Assembly: GCF_900141985.1 (NCBI RefSeq)
Contig: NZ_FQZK01000002.1
Coordinates: 434,001-498,000, forward strand
Direction of reading: 5' to 3'
Length of the DNA stretch: 64,000 nt
From: Nocardiopsis flavescens
GTDB taxonomy: Bacteria > Actinomycetota > Actinomycetes > Streptosporangiales > Streptosporangiaceae
Made by a program: the position numbers and the translations under genes. A model generated the notes under the pieces. The model was not told the origin of the DNA and ran no database searches. It saw only the letters and a list, made by a program, of their open reading frames with translations. Below are positions 6,996 through 16,230 of the stretch, piece by piece; within the stretch, counting starts at the first letter, position 1; the number at the start of each line of letters is the position of its first letter.

Positions 6996-8147
6996 GTGCA
7001 GAGCCTGACGGACCTGGTGGGACCCGGCGCGACCGTCGCCCTGGGCGACGGCTTCGGCGCACCGCGCGGCCTCACCGCCGACCTGTGCGCGGCCGCCGCG
7101 CGGGCCGGCGGGGTGCGCCTCGTCCTGGGGTGGGTCCCCGAGGCCGACCCCGGCCTGGACCCCGCCGCCTTCGCGGACGCCCGCACCGTCATGCCCGGCT
7201 GGGGCCTGCGCGACCACGTCGACCGCGGCCTCATCGCCCACCCGCCGGTGCGCATGTCCGCCGTCCCCGCCCTGCTGCACGGGCCCTGGCGCCCCGACCT
7301 GCTCGTCGCCTCGCTGGTCCCCGTCCCCGGCGGGTACGCCTTCGGCAGCGAGGTCGGCTGGATGCGCACCGCCGTCGACGCCGGCGCCCTCGTCGCCGGA
7401 GTGGTCTCCCCGAAGCTGCCCCGCGCCGACGCCGGCCCCCCGCTGCCCGCCGACCGGGTCGTCATCGTCGGCGGGAGCGACCGCCCCGCCGGGACCCTGC
7501 GCCCCTCGCTCAGCGGCCCGGACCAGGCCGCCATCGCCCGCCACCTGGCGCCCCTGGTCCCCGAGGGCGCCCGGCTCCAGCTCGGCTTCGGCCCCGTGCC
7601 CTCCGCCCTGGCCGCCGAGCTCCGCGTCCCCGTGCGCATCGACTCCGGCCCCCTGCCCGAGGCCGTCGTCGACCTCGACGAGCGCGGACTGCTGCTCGGC
7701 GACCCCGTCGGCATGTACCTCGTCGGCGGCCCCCGCCTGCACGCCTGGGCCGACGGCCGCCCCCTGCTCCACCCCGTCGAGCACGTCCTGGACCCCGGCC
7801 GCCTGTCCGCCGGCCCCTTCGTCGCCGTCAACACCGCCGTGGAGATCGACCGCGACGGCCAGGTCAACGTCGAGGGCACCGCCCGGGGCGTGCTCGGCGG
7901 CATCGGCGGGCACGCCGACTACGCGGCGGCGGCCACCCGCTCCGTCGGCGGCCTCAGCGTCATCGCCGTCCCCACCCGCCACCGCGGCCGGCCCACCCTG
8001 GTCGAACGCCTCTCCCGGCCGGTGACCACCCCCTCCCAGGACGTGGAGGTCGTGGTCACCGAGCGCGGCGCCGCCGACCTGCGCGGCCTGTCCCGCGCCG
8101 AGCGCCGCGCCGCCCTGGCCGACCTGTGGGGCCCCGCGGGCGCCTGA
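6996..8147 (+). CDS. Acetyl-CoA hydrolase/CoA-transferase family protein
   Basis: 383 residues. The C-terminal part ([19 protein letters not shown], then [14 protein letters not shown] and AERRAAL) is the characteristic C-terminal domain of the acetyl-CoA hydrolase/4-hydroxybutyrate CoA-transferase family. The family transfers CoA between short acyl groups through a glutamyl-CoA intermediate. The N-terminal half is shorter and more divergent than in well-studied members, so the acyl substrate is open. A GTG start at 6996 follows the ribosome-binding site GAGAGGGG (6981-6988). It is transcribed away from the NUDIX island and shares its control region. Confidence 0.75.
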   Translation: MQSLTDLVGPGATVALGDGFGAPRGLTADLCAAAARAGGVRLVLGWVPEADPGLDPAAFADARTVMPGWGLRDHVDRGLIAHPPVRMSAVPALLHGPWRPDLLVASLVPVPGGYAFGSEVGWMRTAVDAGALVAGVVSPKLPRADAGPPLPADRVVIVGGSDRPAGTLRPSLSGPDQAAIARHLAPLVPEGARLQLGFGPVPSALAAELRVPVRIDSGPLPEAVVDLDERGLLLGDPVGMYLVGGPRLHAWADGRPLLHPVEHVLDPGRLSAGPFVAVNTAVEIDRDGQVNVEGTARGVLGGIGGHADYAAAATRSVGGLSVIAVPTRHRGRPTLVERLSRPVTTPSQDVEVVVTERGAADLRGLSRAERRAALADLWGPAGA

Positions 8148-8238
8148 ACGCGCCCCGGCCCCGCGCACCGGTACGCTCGACCGGCACGCCCCGGCGACAC
8201 GCCGGGCCGCGCACGGGACGCGTGTCGTCCCGCGGCAC

Positions 8239-8262
8239 TAGCATGGTGCGAACGGACGTTCG
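8239..8262 (+). promoter_or_regulatory. ruvC promoter with LexA (SOS) box
   Basis: CGAACGGACGTTCG (8249-8262) is a perfect palindrome matching the actinobacterial LexA box GAAC-N4-GTTC. It sits directly downstream of a -10-like TAGCAT (8239-8244) and 16 bases before the ruvC start, so LexA binding would block initiation. SOS control of ruvCAB is established in related bacteria; here it is inferred from the site. Confidence 0.8.
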
Positions 8263-8278
8263 AGGAAGGCGGGGGCGC

Positions 8279-8833
8279 GTGCGCGTGTTGGGGATCGACC
8301 CGGGGCTCACCCGGTGCGGCGTCGGCGCCGTCGAGGGCGCCATCGGCCGCCCGCTGAGCCTGGTCGGCGCCGACGCGATCCGCACCAGCCCCGACGAGGA
8401 CCTGCCCCAGCGGCTGCTGGGCGTCGAGCGCGGCATCGAGCGCTGGCTCGACGAGATCCGCCCCGACGCCGTCGCCGTCGAGCGGGTCTTCGCCCAGCAC
8501 AACCTCAGCACCGTCATGGGCACCGCCCAGGCCAGCGGCATCGCCCTGGTCTGCGCCGCCCGCCGCGGACTGCCCGTCGCCCTGCACACCCCCAGCGAGG
8601 CCAAGGCCGCCATCACCGGCAACGGCCGCGCCGACAAGGCGCAGGTCGGCACCATGGTCGCGCGTATCCTCGGACTCGACGGCCCGCCCCGCCCCGCGGA
8701 CGCGGCCGACGCCGTCGCCCTGGCCATCTGCCACATCTGGCGCGGCGGCGCCCAGGCCCGCGTGGCCCAGGCCCAGCAGGACTTCGCCCGCAAGGTCGAA
8801 CTGGCCCGCCGCGCCCGCGGCGCCCGCCCCTAG
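8279..8833 (+). CDS. ruvC: Crossover junction endodeoxyribonuclease RuvC
   Basis: 184 residues. RuvC cuts Holliday junctions symmetrically, guided by RuvAB. The N-terminal [13 protein letters not shown] carries the first catalytic Asp, AVERVF the Glu, and the C-terminal [14 protein letters not shown] the last acidic cluster, all as in active RuvC. GTG at 8279 is chosen because AGGAAGG (8263-8269) lies 9 bases upstream and the product then starts at the first beta strand. It is first in ruvC-ruvA-ruvB, 33 bases before ruvA, behind a LexA box. Confidence 0.96.
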   Translation: MRVLGIDPGLTRCGVGAVEGAIGRPLSLVGADAIRTSPDEDLPQRLLGVERGIERWLDEIRPDAVAVERVFAQHNLSTVMGTAQASGIALVCAARRGLPVALHTPSEAKAAITGNGRADKAQVGTMVARILGLDGPPRPADAADAVALAICHIWRGGAQARVAQAQQDFARKVELARRARGARP

Positions 8834-8866
8834 GGAAGGAGAAGGGCACCCGGTGCCCCCCATGAC

Positions 8867-9484
8867 ATGATCGCGTTCCTCACCGGCCGGGTGGCCGCAC
8901 GCGGCGCGGGCAGCGCCGTCATCGACGTCGGCGGGGTCGGCATGTCCGTGCAGTGCACGCCCAGCGCCCTGTCCCGCCTGCACGTCGGCGAGACCGGCAC
9001 CGTCGCCACCAGCCTCGTCGTGCGCGAGGAGTCCCTGACCCTCTTCGGGTTCGCCGACGACGACGAGAAGCACCTGTTCGAGCAGGTGCAGACCGCGTCC
9101 GGGGTCGGACCCCGGCTGGCCCTGGCCATGCTGTCGGTGCACAGCCCCGACGCCCTGCGCCAGGCCGTCGCCGCCGAGGACACCGCCGCCCTCACCCGGG
9201 TCCCCGGCATCGGCAAGAAGGGCGCCCAGCGCATCGTCCTGGAGCTGCGCGGCAAGATCGACCCGCCCGTCTTCACCGACGGCACCCTGGCGCCCGTCCC
9301 GGCCGCGGCCGGGACCGGGGCCCACGGCGCCTGGCGCACCCAGGTCGTCTCCGGCCTGGTCAACCTCGGCTGGTCCGCCAAGGACGCCGAGGCCGCGGCC
9401 GCCGCCGTGGCGTCCGAGGCCGAGGAGACCGCCGACGTCGCCGTCCTGCTGCGCAGCGCCCTGCGCACCCTCAGCCGCGCCTAG
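8867..9484 (+). CDS. ruvA: Holliday junction DNA helicase subunit RuvA
   Basis: 205 residues. RuvA tetramers bind four-way junctions and load the RuvB motor. The OB-fold N-terminus starts [13 protein letters not shown]. The first helix-hairpin-helix ([16 protein letters not shown]) and the second ([19 protein letters not shown]) are intact. The C-terminal three-helix RuvB-contact domain follows an Ala/Pro linker near residue 145. It lies downstream of ruvC and 92 bases before ruvB. Confidence 0.96.
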   Translation: MIAFLTGRVAARGAGSAVIDVGGVGMSVQCTPSALSRLHVGETGTVATSLVVREESLTLFGFADDDEKHLFEQVQTASGVGPRLALAMLSVHSPDALRQAVAAEDTAALTRVPGIGKKGAQRIVLELRGKIDPPVFTDGTLAPVPAAAGTGAHGAWRTQVVSGLVNLGWSAKDAEAAAAAVASEAEETADVAVLLRSALRTLSRA

Positions 9485-9576
9485 GGCCTGTTCGGCGGAT
9501 CATTCCGGGCCGCGCTTCGGCGCAAGCGCCGAACCACACGAAAGCATCCACCGGACACATCCTGGGAGGGCCCACC

Positions 9577-10701
9577 GTGCACGACCACGACGACCGGCCG
9601 ACGGGACCCGTCGACCCCTACACCCGCGAGGCGGTCTCACCCGAGGCCGGAGCCGACGAGCACCAGCTGGAGGGCGCGCTGCGCCCCCGCTCCCTCGACG
9701 ACTTCGTCGGCCAGGAGCGGGTGCGCGACCAGCTCTCCCTGGTCCTGGACAGCGCCCGCAAGCGCAACCGCGCCCCCGACCACGTCCTCATGTCCGGCGG
9801 CCCCGGCCTGGGCAAGACCACCCTGGCCATGATCATCGCCGCCGAACTGGGCGCGCCCCTGCGCATCACCTCCGGCCCCGCCATCGAGCGCTCCGGGGAC
9901 CTGGCGGCCGTGCTGTCCACACTCCAGGAGGGCGAGGTGCTGTTCCTGGACGAGATCCACCGCATGGCCCGCCCCGCCGAGGAGATGCTCTACGTCGCCA
10001 TGGAGGACTTCCGGGTCGACGTGGTCGTGGGCAAGGGCCCCGGCGCCACCGCCATCCCCCTGGAGATCGCCCCGTTCACCCTGGTCGGCGCCACCACCCG
10101 GGCGGGGATGCTGCCCGCCCCGCTGCGCGACCGGTTCGGGTTCACCGCCCACATGGACTTCTACACGGCCCAGGAGCTGGAGCGCATCCTGCACCGCTCC
10201 GCCGGACTGCTCGGCGTCCCGCTGGCCGAGGACGCCGCCCGCGAGATCGCCGGGCGCTCGCGCGGCACGCCCCGCATCGCCAACCGGCTGCTGCGCCGGG
10301 TCCGCGACTACGCCGAGGTGCGCGGCGACGGCGTCATGTCCCTGGAGACCGCCCGCGCCACCCTGGAGCTGTACGAGGTGGACGCCCTGGGCTTGGACCG
10401 CCTCGACCGCGCCATCCTCGACGTGCTGCTCAAGCGCTTCCGCGGCGGCCCGGTGGGCCTGTCCACCCTCGCCGTCTCGGTGGGGGAGGAGGCCGAGACC
10501 GTCGAGGTGGTCGCCGAGCCGTTCCTGGTCCGCTCCGGGTTCCTGGCCCGCACCCCCCGCGGCCGGGTCGCCACCCCGCTCGCCTGGTCGCACCTGGGGA
10601 TCGCGCCCCCGCCCGACGCCGCCTTCGGAGCCGCGGCCGCGGCCGCCCAGAGCGGGACCCCCGGCAACGGCACGTCCGGCGGCGCCCCCGCGACCCCCTG
10701 A
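9577..10701 (+). CDS. ruvB: Holliday junction branch-migration ATPase RuvB
   Basis: 374 residues. This hexameric AAA+ motor drives branch migration. It contains [14 protein letters not shown], Walker [12 protein letters not shown], Walker [10 protein letters not shown], sensor-1 [11 protein letters not shown] and an arginine-finger region APLRDRFGF, then the winged-helix domain ([16 protein letters not shown]). The N-terminal 35 residues are an acidic extension, and the last 30 form an Ala/Gly tail beyond the usual family length. The GTG start at 9577 follows GGGAGGG (9564-9570). The 92-base gap after ruvA could hold a secondary promoter, but none is clear. Confidence 0.96.
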   Translation: MHDHDDRPTGPVDPYTREAVSPEAGADEHQLEGALRPRSLDDFVGQERVRDQLSLVLDSARKRNRAPDHVLMSGGPGLGKTTLAMIIAAELGAPLRITSGPAIERSGDLAAVLSTLQEGEVLFLDEIHRMARPAEEMLYVAMEDFRVDVVVGKGPGATAIPLEIAPFTLVGATTRAGMLPAPLRDRFGFTAHMDFYTAQELERILHRSAGLLGVPLAEDAAREIAGRSRGTPRIANRLLRRVRDYAEVRGDGVMSLETARATLELYEVDALGLDRLDRAILDVLLKRFRGGPVGLSTLAVSVGEEAETVEVVAEPFLVRSGFLARTPRGRVATPLAWSHLGIAPPPDAAFGAAAAAAQSGTPGNGTSGGAPATP

Positions 10702-10756
10702 GCGCCCCGTTGCCGACCCGGGCCGCCGCGACCGTTAACACTCCGATCTTCACCGG

Positions 10757-10787
10757 TTGAAGAACGGTGACCGCCGCCACGTAAGCT
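10757..10787 (+). promoter_or_regulatory. Putative yajC promoter
   Basis: TTGAAG (10757-10762) and TAAGCT (10782-10787) are spaced by 19 bases in the 275-base gap between ruvB and yajC. They would give a leader of about 185 bases, which contains a two-part hairpin at 10884-10915. Confidence 0.4.
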
Positions 10788-10883
10788 GGTGCGAACCGAC
10801 CGAGAGCGGGGGGACAGCCCCGCCGGGAGTGTCGTTCGACACCGAAGGAACGCCTCGGCCGCCCGGAACGTTGTAGTGACCGG

Positions 10884-10915
10884 GTGCCGAGCGGACCGAC
10901 CGGTCCGGACGGCAC
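10884..10915 (+). other. Hairpin in the yajC leader
   Basis: An outer stem GTGCCG/CGGCAC (10884-10889 with 10910-10915) encloses an inner CGGACCG/CGGTCCG pair (10892-10898 with 10901-10907). It ends 61 bases before the yajC start. It could be an attenuator or an mRNA-stability element; there is no T-run. Confidence 0.35.
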
Positions 10916-10976
10916 CGGCAAGGTGGTCGTCGACCGACCCGTCGGCCACAGACGAAGACTTCAGGAAGGACGCCCC

Positions 10977-11348
10977 GTGCAGGGCCTTTACCAACTCGCC
11001 GACGGAGCAGCCCCCGCAGGCGGAGGACTCCTCTCCTCGCTCCCCATGATCGCCCTCATCCTCCTGGTGTTCTGGCTGCTGATCTGGCGGCCCAACCAGA
11101 AGCGGCGCCAGCAGGAGATGCAGATGCAGACCGCCCTCGTCCCGGGGGTCGAGGTCATGACCAAGGCGGGTATCTACGGCACCGTCGTGGAGGTCCAGGA
11201 CAACGACGTGATCCTCGAGATCTCGCCCGGCACCCGCATCCGCATGCTCAAGCCGGGCATCGGCGAGATCATCACGCCGCAGACCGACGACACCCCGGTC
11301 GAGGACCGCCCCGACTTCGGCGACGACGACCCCAAGCCCAACAACTGA
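10977..11348 (+). CDS. yajC: Preprotein translocase accessory subunit YajC
   Basis: 123 residues. One N-terminal membrane helix (about 24-39, MIALILLVFWLLIW) is followed by RPNQKRRQQEMQ and VMTKAGIYGTVVEV, the signature of YajC. YajC associates with SecDF in the Sec translocon. GTG at 10977 follows AGGAAGGA (10963-10970). In most actinomycetes yajC is followed by secD and secF; here only 174 bases separate it from apt, and neither gene is present. Confidence 0.92.
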   Translation: MQGLYQLADGAAPAGGGLLSSLPMIALILLVFWLLIWRPNQKRRQQEMQMQTALVPGVEVMTKAGIYGTVVEVQDNDVILEISPGTRIRMLKPGIGEIITPQTDDTPVEDRPDFGDDDPKPNN

Positions 11349-11424
11349 CGGTCGCCGCCGCCCGCACCCCGTGGTGAACACCGCCCCGGGGCGGGCGGTC
11401 ACGCGCGCCGACGCACGGATCCGC

Positions 11425-11453
11425 CGGTACCGGCCCCCTCGGGGCCGGTACCG
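11425..11453 (+). terminator. Perfect 13-bp hairpin between yajC and apt
   Basis: The arm CGGTACCGGCCCC (11425-11437) pairs perfectly with 11441-11453 across a 3-base loop. There is no T-run. It lies 76 bases after the yajC stop codon and about 50 bases before the apt -10 element, so it may end the yajC transcript. Confidence 0.5.
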
Positions 11454-11522
11454 CCGCGTCGGGCGCCCCGCCGCCCGGCCGGAACAGTCGCCCCGCAACA
11501 CCAGTAAGGTCCCCACCGCACC

Positions 11523-12077
11523 ATGGCCCACGACAACGCACCCGCGGACACCGCCGCCGCCCCGGACCTCCTCCTGGGCCGCATCCGCGACATCCCCGAC
11601 TTCCCCCGGCCCGGCGTCCTGTTCAAGGACATCACCCCGCTGCTCAACGACCCCGCGGCGCTGGCCGCGGCCGTCGCCGGGCTGGCCGCCCCCTTCCGGG
11701 GTGCCGGGGTGGACCACGTGGTGGGGCTGGAGGCGCGCGGCTTCATCTTCGGCGCCCCCGTGGCGCTGGAGCTCGGGGCCGGGTTCGTCCCCGCGCGCAA
11801 AGCCGGGAAACTGCCCGCGTCCGTGATCGGGCAGCCCTATGATCTGGAGTACGGGACCGCGACCGTGGAGATCCACGCCGACGCGGTCTCCCCGGGCTCG
11901 CGGGTGCTCATCGTCGACGACGTGCTGGCCACCGGGGGCACCGGGCGGGCCGCGGTGGACCTGGTCCGCAAGGCGGGTGGTACGGTCGTGGGATTCTCCG
12001 TCCTGATGGAGCTCACGGCTCTCCCCGGGCGCGAGAAGCTGTCCGACGTGGAGCCGCACGCCCTCCTCGCGGTCTGA
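11523..12077 (+). CDS. apt: Adenine phosphoribosyltransferase
   Basis: 184 residues. Apt salvages adenine to AMP using PRPP. The N-terminal block IPDFPRPGVLFKDITPLL and the PRPP-binding loop VLIVDDVLATGGT are diagnostic, and GLEARGFIFGAPVA forms part of the adenine pocket. A -10-like TAAGGT (11505-11510) ends 12 bases before the ATG, so the leader may be only a few bases long. It precedes rel, the usual actinobacterial order. Confidence 0.95.
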   Translation: MAHDNAPADTAAAPDLLLGRIRDIPDFPRPGVLFKDITPLLNDPAALAAAVAGLAAPFRGAGVDHVVGLEARGFIFGAPVALELGAGFVPARKAGKLPASVIGQPYDLEYGTATVEIHADAVSPGSRVLIVDDVLATGGTGRAAVDLVRKAGGTVVGFSVLMELTALPGREKLSDVEPHALLAV

Positions 12078-12233
12078 GAGACCCTCCCGCATCCCGCGCA
12101 CCCCGCCGTCCCGGCGCTCCGCGTACCGGGAATCCCCCGGGGGCCGGCGCCGTTGACGCGGTACCGGAGCACCGGGGGCGGCCGGCGCCGCGCGAGGGCG
12201 CGTCAGCGCCGGTGGGACGCGGACGGGGGCCAC

Positions 12234-12239
12234 TAGACT
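12234..12239 (+). promoter_or_regulatory. Putative rel promoter -10
   Basis: TAGACT in the context CCACTAGACTG, about 115 bases before the rel start. The same 11-base context recurs at the efp promoter (47793-47798). It predicts a leader of roughly 108 bases. Confidence 0.4.
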
Positions 12240-12353
12240 GACCGCGGGCACGGCACCGCGGCCGCGATCGGCCCACAAGACACGCACGTGCACCGGTGGA
12301 GTCGGGCGACGCTGACCGCCCGTACGATCCGGGCGGAACCGCGGGAGGTAGGC

Positions 12354-14756
12354 ATGCCAGGCGAAGTGGTCTCGACCGGGCCCGTGTCCGGGCACGGGAC
12401 CCCCGAGGACGCCGACCGCCCCGGGGCGGCCGGGAGCGCCCCCGCGGGCCGCGACCGCCCCACCGACGACGACCGCCCGGAGGGCGCCGCCGCGGCGGCG
12501 CCCTCCTCCGCATCCGCACCCTCCACCGTGCGAGTCCGCCGAAGGCTCGCCCGGCTCGGGGCCCAGCGGGGAGTGACGATGAACCCGGTCCTGGAACCAC
12601 TCGTCAAGACCGTGCGCGCCACCCACCCCAAGGTGGACGTGCGGCTCATCGAGCGCGCCTACGAAGTGGCCGCCCACCACCACCGGGACCAGAAGCGCAA
12701 GAGCGGCGACCCCTACATCACCCACCCGCTCGCCGTCGCCACCATCCTCGCCGAGCTCGGCATGCAGGAGGCCACCCTGGCCGCCGCCCTGCTGCACGAC
12801 ACCGTCGAGGACACCGAGTACACGCTCGGCGAGCTCCGGTCCGACTTCGGCGACGAGATCGCCGAGCTGGTCGACGGCGTCACCAAGCTCGACAAGGTCA
12901 AGTACGGCGAGGCCACCCAGGCCGAGACCGTGCGCAAGATGGTCGTGGCCATGGCCCGCGACATCCGCGTCCTGGTCATCAAGCTCTGCGACCGGCTGCA
13001 CAACATGCGCACCCTGCGCTACCTGCCCTCGGTCGCCAAGCGGGAGAAGAAGGCCCGCGAGACCCTGGAGATCTTCGCGCCGCTCGCCCACCGCCTGGGC
13101 ATGAACACCATCAAGTGGGAGCTGGAGGACCTGGCCTTCGCCACCCTCTACCCCAAGCGGTTCGACGAGATCGCCCGCCTGGTGTCCGAGCGCGCCCCCC
13201 GCCGCGACGTGTACCTCCAGGAGGTCATCGAGGCGGTCTCCGGCGACCTGCGCGAGGCCAAGATCAAGGCCACCGTCAAGGGCCGCCCCAAGCACTACTA
13301 CTCGATCTACCAGAAGATGATCGCCCGCAACGTCGGCTTCGACGAGATCTACGACCTCATCGCCGTGCGGGTCCTGGTGGACAGCGTCCGCGACTGCTAC
13401 GCGGCACTGGGGACCATCCACGCCAGGTGGAACCCCGTGCCCGGGCGGTTCAAGGACTACATCGCCATGCCCAAGTTCAACATGTACCAGTCGCTGCACA
13501 CGACGGTCATCGGGCCCTCGGGCAACCCGGTCGAGCTCCAGATCCGCACCCGCGCCATGCACCGGCGCGCCGAGTACGGCATCGCCGCCCACTGGAAGTA
13601 CAAGGAGGACCGCAACAGCGGCGGCGCCCCCGCCGAGCCCAAGGGCGGCTCCGACATGGCGTGGCTGCGCCAGCTCATCGACTGGCAGCAGGAGACCAAG
13701 GACCCGGGCGAGTTCCTGGAGTCCCTGCGCTTCGACCTGTCGGTCCAGGAGGTGTTCGTCTTCACCCCGCAGGGCGACGTCATCTCGCTGCCGCAGGGCG
13801 CCACCGCCGTCGACTTCGCCTACGCCGTGCACACCGAGGTCGGCCACCGCACGGTGGGCGCCCGGGTCAACGGCCGCCTGGTGTCGCTGGAGACCGAGCT
13901 GCACAACGGCGAGACCGTCGAGATCATCACCTCCAAGGACCCCGAGGCCGGGCCCAACCGGGACTGGCTGGAGTTCGTCAAGAGCGCCCGCGCCCGCAAC
14001 AAGATCCGGCACTGGTTCACCAAGGAGCGCCGCGAGGCCGCGATCGAGCAGGGCAAGGAGGAGATCGCGAAGGTCATGCGCAAGCAGGAGCTCCCGGTCA
14101 AGCGCCTGTTCAGCGGGGAGGCCATCGTCGCCCTGGCCGACGAGCTGCGCTACCCCGACGTGGACGCCCTGTACGCGGCGGTGGGGGAGCGGCAGGTCAG
14201 CGCCCAGAACGTGGTCTCCAAACTGGTCGATTCCATGGGCGGCACCGACGACCACACCGAGGACATCGCCGAGACGGCGCTGCCGGCCGCGGCGCCCCGC
14301 CAGCGCCAGCCCGGGAACCCGGGCGTGGTCGTGGAGGGCGACGCCGACGTGTGGGCGCGCCTGTCCAAGTGCTGTACGCCGGTGCCCGGGGACGACATCG
14401 TGGGCTTCGTGACCCGCGGCAACGGGGTGTCGGTGCACCGCGCCGACTGCGTGAACGCCGCCACCCTCGACCCCGAGCGCAAGGTGCGGGTGGAGTGGTC
14501 GCCGACGGAGGACTCGCTGTTCCTCGTGGCGCTCCAGGTGGAGGCGCTGGACCGCTCCCGGCTGCTGTCGGACATCACCCGGGTGCTGTCGGACCAGCAC
14601 GTCAACATCCTGTCGGCGACGGTGCAGACCAGCCGGGACCGGGTGGCCCAGAGCCGGTTCACGTTCGAGATGGCCGACCCGGCCCACCTGGGCAGCGTGC
14701 TGCGGGCGGTGCGCGGCGTGGACGGCGTGTACGACGTGTACCGGGTCCGCAACTGA
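12354..14756 (+). CDS. rel: Bifunctional (p)ppGpp synthetase/hydrolase Rel
   Basis: 800 residues. Rel makes and degrades the stringent-response alarmone. An 80-residue Ala/Pro/Asp-rich N-terminal extension precedes the HD hydrolase domain ([35 protein letters not shown]). Then come the synthetase domain ([34 protein letters not shown]), TGS ([14 protein letters not shown]), the Cys-containing [19 protein letters not shown] domain and a C-terminal ACT domain ([17 protein letters not shown]). RFKD marks a GTP-preferring bifunctional enzyme, and the hydrolase His-Asp pair is intact. ATG 12354 follows GGGAGGTAGG. The next gene is convergent. Confidence 0.96.
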   Translation: MPGEVVSTGPVSGHGTPEDADRPGAAGSAPAGRDRPTDDDRPEGAAAAAPSSASAPSTVRVRRRLARLGAQRGVTMNPVLEPLVKTVRATHPKVDVRLIERAYEVAAHHHRDQKRKSGDPYITHPLAVATILAELGMQEATLAAALLHDTVEDTEYTLGELRSDFGDEIAELVDGVTKLDKVKYGEATQAETVRKMVVAMARDIRVLVIKLCDRLHNMRTLRYLPSVAKREKKARETLEIFAPLAHRLGMNTIKWELEDLAFATLYPKRFDEIARLVSERAPRRDVYLQEVIEAVSGDLREAKIKATVKGRPKHYYSIYQKMIARNVGFDEIYDLIAVRVLVDSVRDCYAALGTIHARWNPVPGRFKDYIAMPKFNMYQSLHTTVIGPSGNPVELQIRTRAMHRRAEYGIAAHWKYKEDRNSGGAPAEPKGGSDMAWLRQLIDWQQETKDPGEFLESLRFDLSVQEVFVFTPQGDVISLPQGATAVDFAYAVHTEVGHRTVGARVNGRLVSLETELHNGETVEIITSKDPEAGPNRDWLEFVKSARARNKIRHWFTKERREAAIEQGKEEIAKVMRKQELPVKRLFSGEAIVALADELRYPDVDALYAAVGERQVSAQNVVSKLVDSMGGTDDHTEDIAETALPAAAPRQRQPGNPGVVVEGDADVWARLSKCCTPVPGDDIVGFVTRGNGVSVHRADCVNAATLDPERKVRVEWSPTEDSLFLVALQVEALDRSRLLSDITRVLSDQHVNILSATVQTSRDRVAQSRFTFEMADPAHLGSVLRAVRGVDGVYDVYRVRN

Positions 14757-14871
14757 CCGGACCGGCCGGCCGGGGCCGCCACCGGCCCTGATACGGCGCC
14801 CGCGGCGCCGGTCCGCCGGCGCTCCCGCGCCGCGTGCGCGGGCGGGCCGCGCCCCGTCCCGCGCGCGGCGC

Positions 14872-16230
14872 TCACTCCGCCACCTCCAGGACGCCCATCA
14901 TGCCCAGGTCCTCGTGGTTCAGGATGTGGCAGTGGTACACCGTCCGGCCGCCGCCGTGGCGGAAGGGCACCAGCAGGCGCACCGTCGACCCGGCGGGCAC
15001 GTTGACGGTGTCGCGCCAGGCCCGGAAGGGCTCGGGGACCCCGTCGCGGTCGAGCACCTGGACCGGATAGCTGTGCAGGTGGAACGGGTGGTCGGCCGCG
15101 TGGTCGTTGGCGATCTCCCAGATCTCCAGCGTGTCCAGGTCGGCGCGGGCGTCCACCCGGTCCATGTCGAACACCCGGCCGTCGATCGTGAAGGCGCCGT
15201 CGGCGGCGCCGAACACCACGCGCCGGGTGCGGACCGCGTCGGCGGGGTCCGGCTCCTCGACCGGACCCGCCCCCGCGGGCAGGGGCACCGCCGCGAAGTC
15301 CTCGGGGACGTCCAGGACGAGCACGGTCTCCTCGGCACCGGCCTCGCCGTCCGGGCCGTGGACCGAGTAGGGGAGCCGGACCAGGCCCAGCGGCCCGGCC
15401 GCCGTCGTTTCCACCAGGACCTCGGCGCGCTCGCCCGGGGCGAGCAGGACCTCCGGGATCTCGCGGGGGCGCCCGACCGGTCCGGCGTCGGTGGCCACCA
15501 GGTGCAGCGGCGGCCGGCTCCGGTCCCGGCGCACGCACCCCAGCAGCAGGTGGTCACCCGCGGTGGCGTTGAGCAGCCGCAGCCGGACGAGTCCGCCCCG
15601 GACGGTCGCCCCGGGCCGCGACACCCCGTTGACCAGCAGGTCCCGGCCCGGGCGGGTGAACATCAGCAGCCGGTCGTCGGCCTCGCGCAGGCCCGGCTCC
15701 TCGTCGGCCGGGCCCGCCACGACGATCGGCCCGGCCAGCCCGGCCAGGAGTTGGCGCTCCACGTCGCCGTGCGCGTGCGGGTGGTACCAGTAGGTGCCCG
15801 CGCAGCCCGGGGTCACCGTGAACTCCTGCGAGGACGACCCGCCCGGCATCACGTGCTCCAGCGGCCGGTCGACGTCGGGGGTCAGCGGCAGCCCGTGCAG
15901 GTGCAGGCTGCTGGGGGCGCCGGTCGCGTTGGTGAAGTCGACCCGCACCCGGTCGCCCTCGCGCAGGCGCAGCAGCGGACCGGGACTCGTGCCGTTGTAG
16001 GCCAGCCCGGGTCCCGAGGCGGCGGCGGTCAGCGCGGCGACCCGCACGCCGCCGGCGTCGGTGGTCGCCAGTTCCGGGAGTTCGGGCAGGCGGGGCCGGC
16101 CCGTGGGCAGGTCCGGCGCGGTGAGGGCGCGGACGGCGGGGACGGCCGCCGCGGCGGCGAGTGCGGCGCCGGCCGCGGCCAGGAAGGCGCGCCGCTTCAG
16201 CGGCGACCGGTGCGGGGCCTCAGTGGTCAT
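14872..16230 (-). CDS. Multicopper oxidase, Tat-exported
   Basis: 452 residues. The N-terminus (LKRRAFLAAAGAALAAAAA) is a twin-arginine-like signal with KRR before a long hydrophobic Ala core. All four copper-ligand blocks are visible: HLHGLPL (about 110), WYHPHAHG (about 147), HPFHLHSYPV (about 385) and YHCHILNHEDLGMMG near the C-terminus. The Cys and the Met ten residues later are type-1 copper ligands. This fits a CotA/CueO-like laccase or cuprous oxidase acting outside the membrane. The start overlaps the cupredoxin stop codon by 11 bases, so the two are likely co-translated in copper handling or electron transfer. Confidence 0.9.
   Translation of the reverse strand: MTTEAPHRSPLKRRAFLAAAGAALAAAAAVPAVRALTAPDLPTGRPRLPELPELATTDAGGVRVAALTAAASGPGLAYNGTSPGPLLRLREGDRVRVDFTNATGAPSSLHLHGLPLTPDVDRPLEHVMPGGSSSQEFTVTPGCAGTYWYHPHAHGDVERQLLAGLAGPIVVAGPADEEPGLREADDRLLMFTRPGRDLLVNGVSRPGATVRGGLVRLRLLNATAGDHLLLGCVRRDRSRPPLHLVATDAGPVGRPREIPEVLLAPGERAEVLVETTAAGPLGLVRLPYSVHGPDGEAGAEETVLVLDVPEDFAAVPLPAGAGPVEEPDPADAVRTRRVVFGAADGAFTIDGRVFDMDRVDARADLDTLEIWEIANDHAADHPFHLHSYPVQVLDRDGVPEPFRAWRDTVNVPAGSTVRLLVPFRHGGGRTVYHCHILNHEDLGMMGVLEVAE

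Noticed and set aside
10308..14687. 1459-codon minus-strand ORF opposite ruvB-rel
   Set aside because: Antisense shadow of conserved genes; composition dominated by His/Gly/Val/Asp with no domain.
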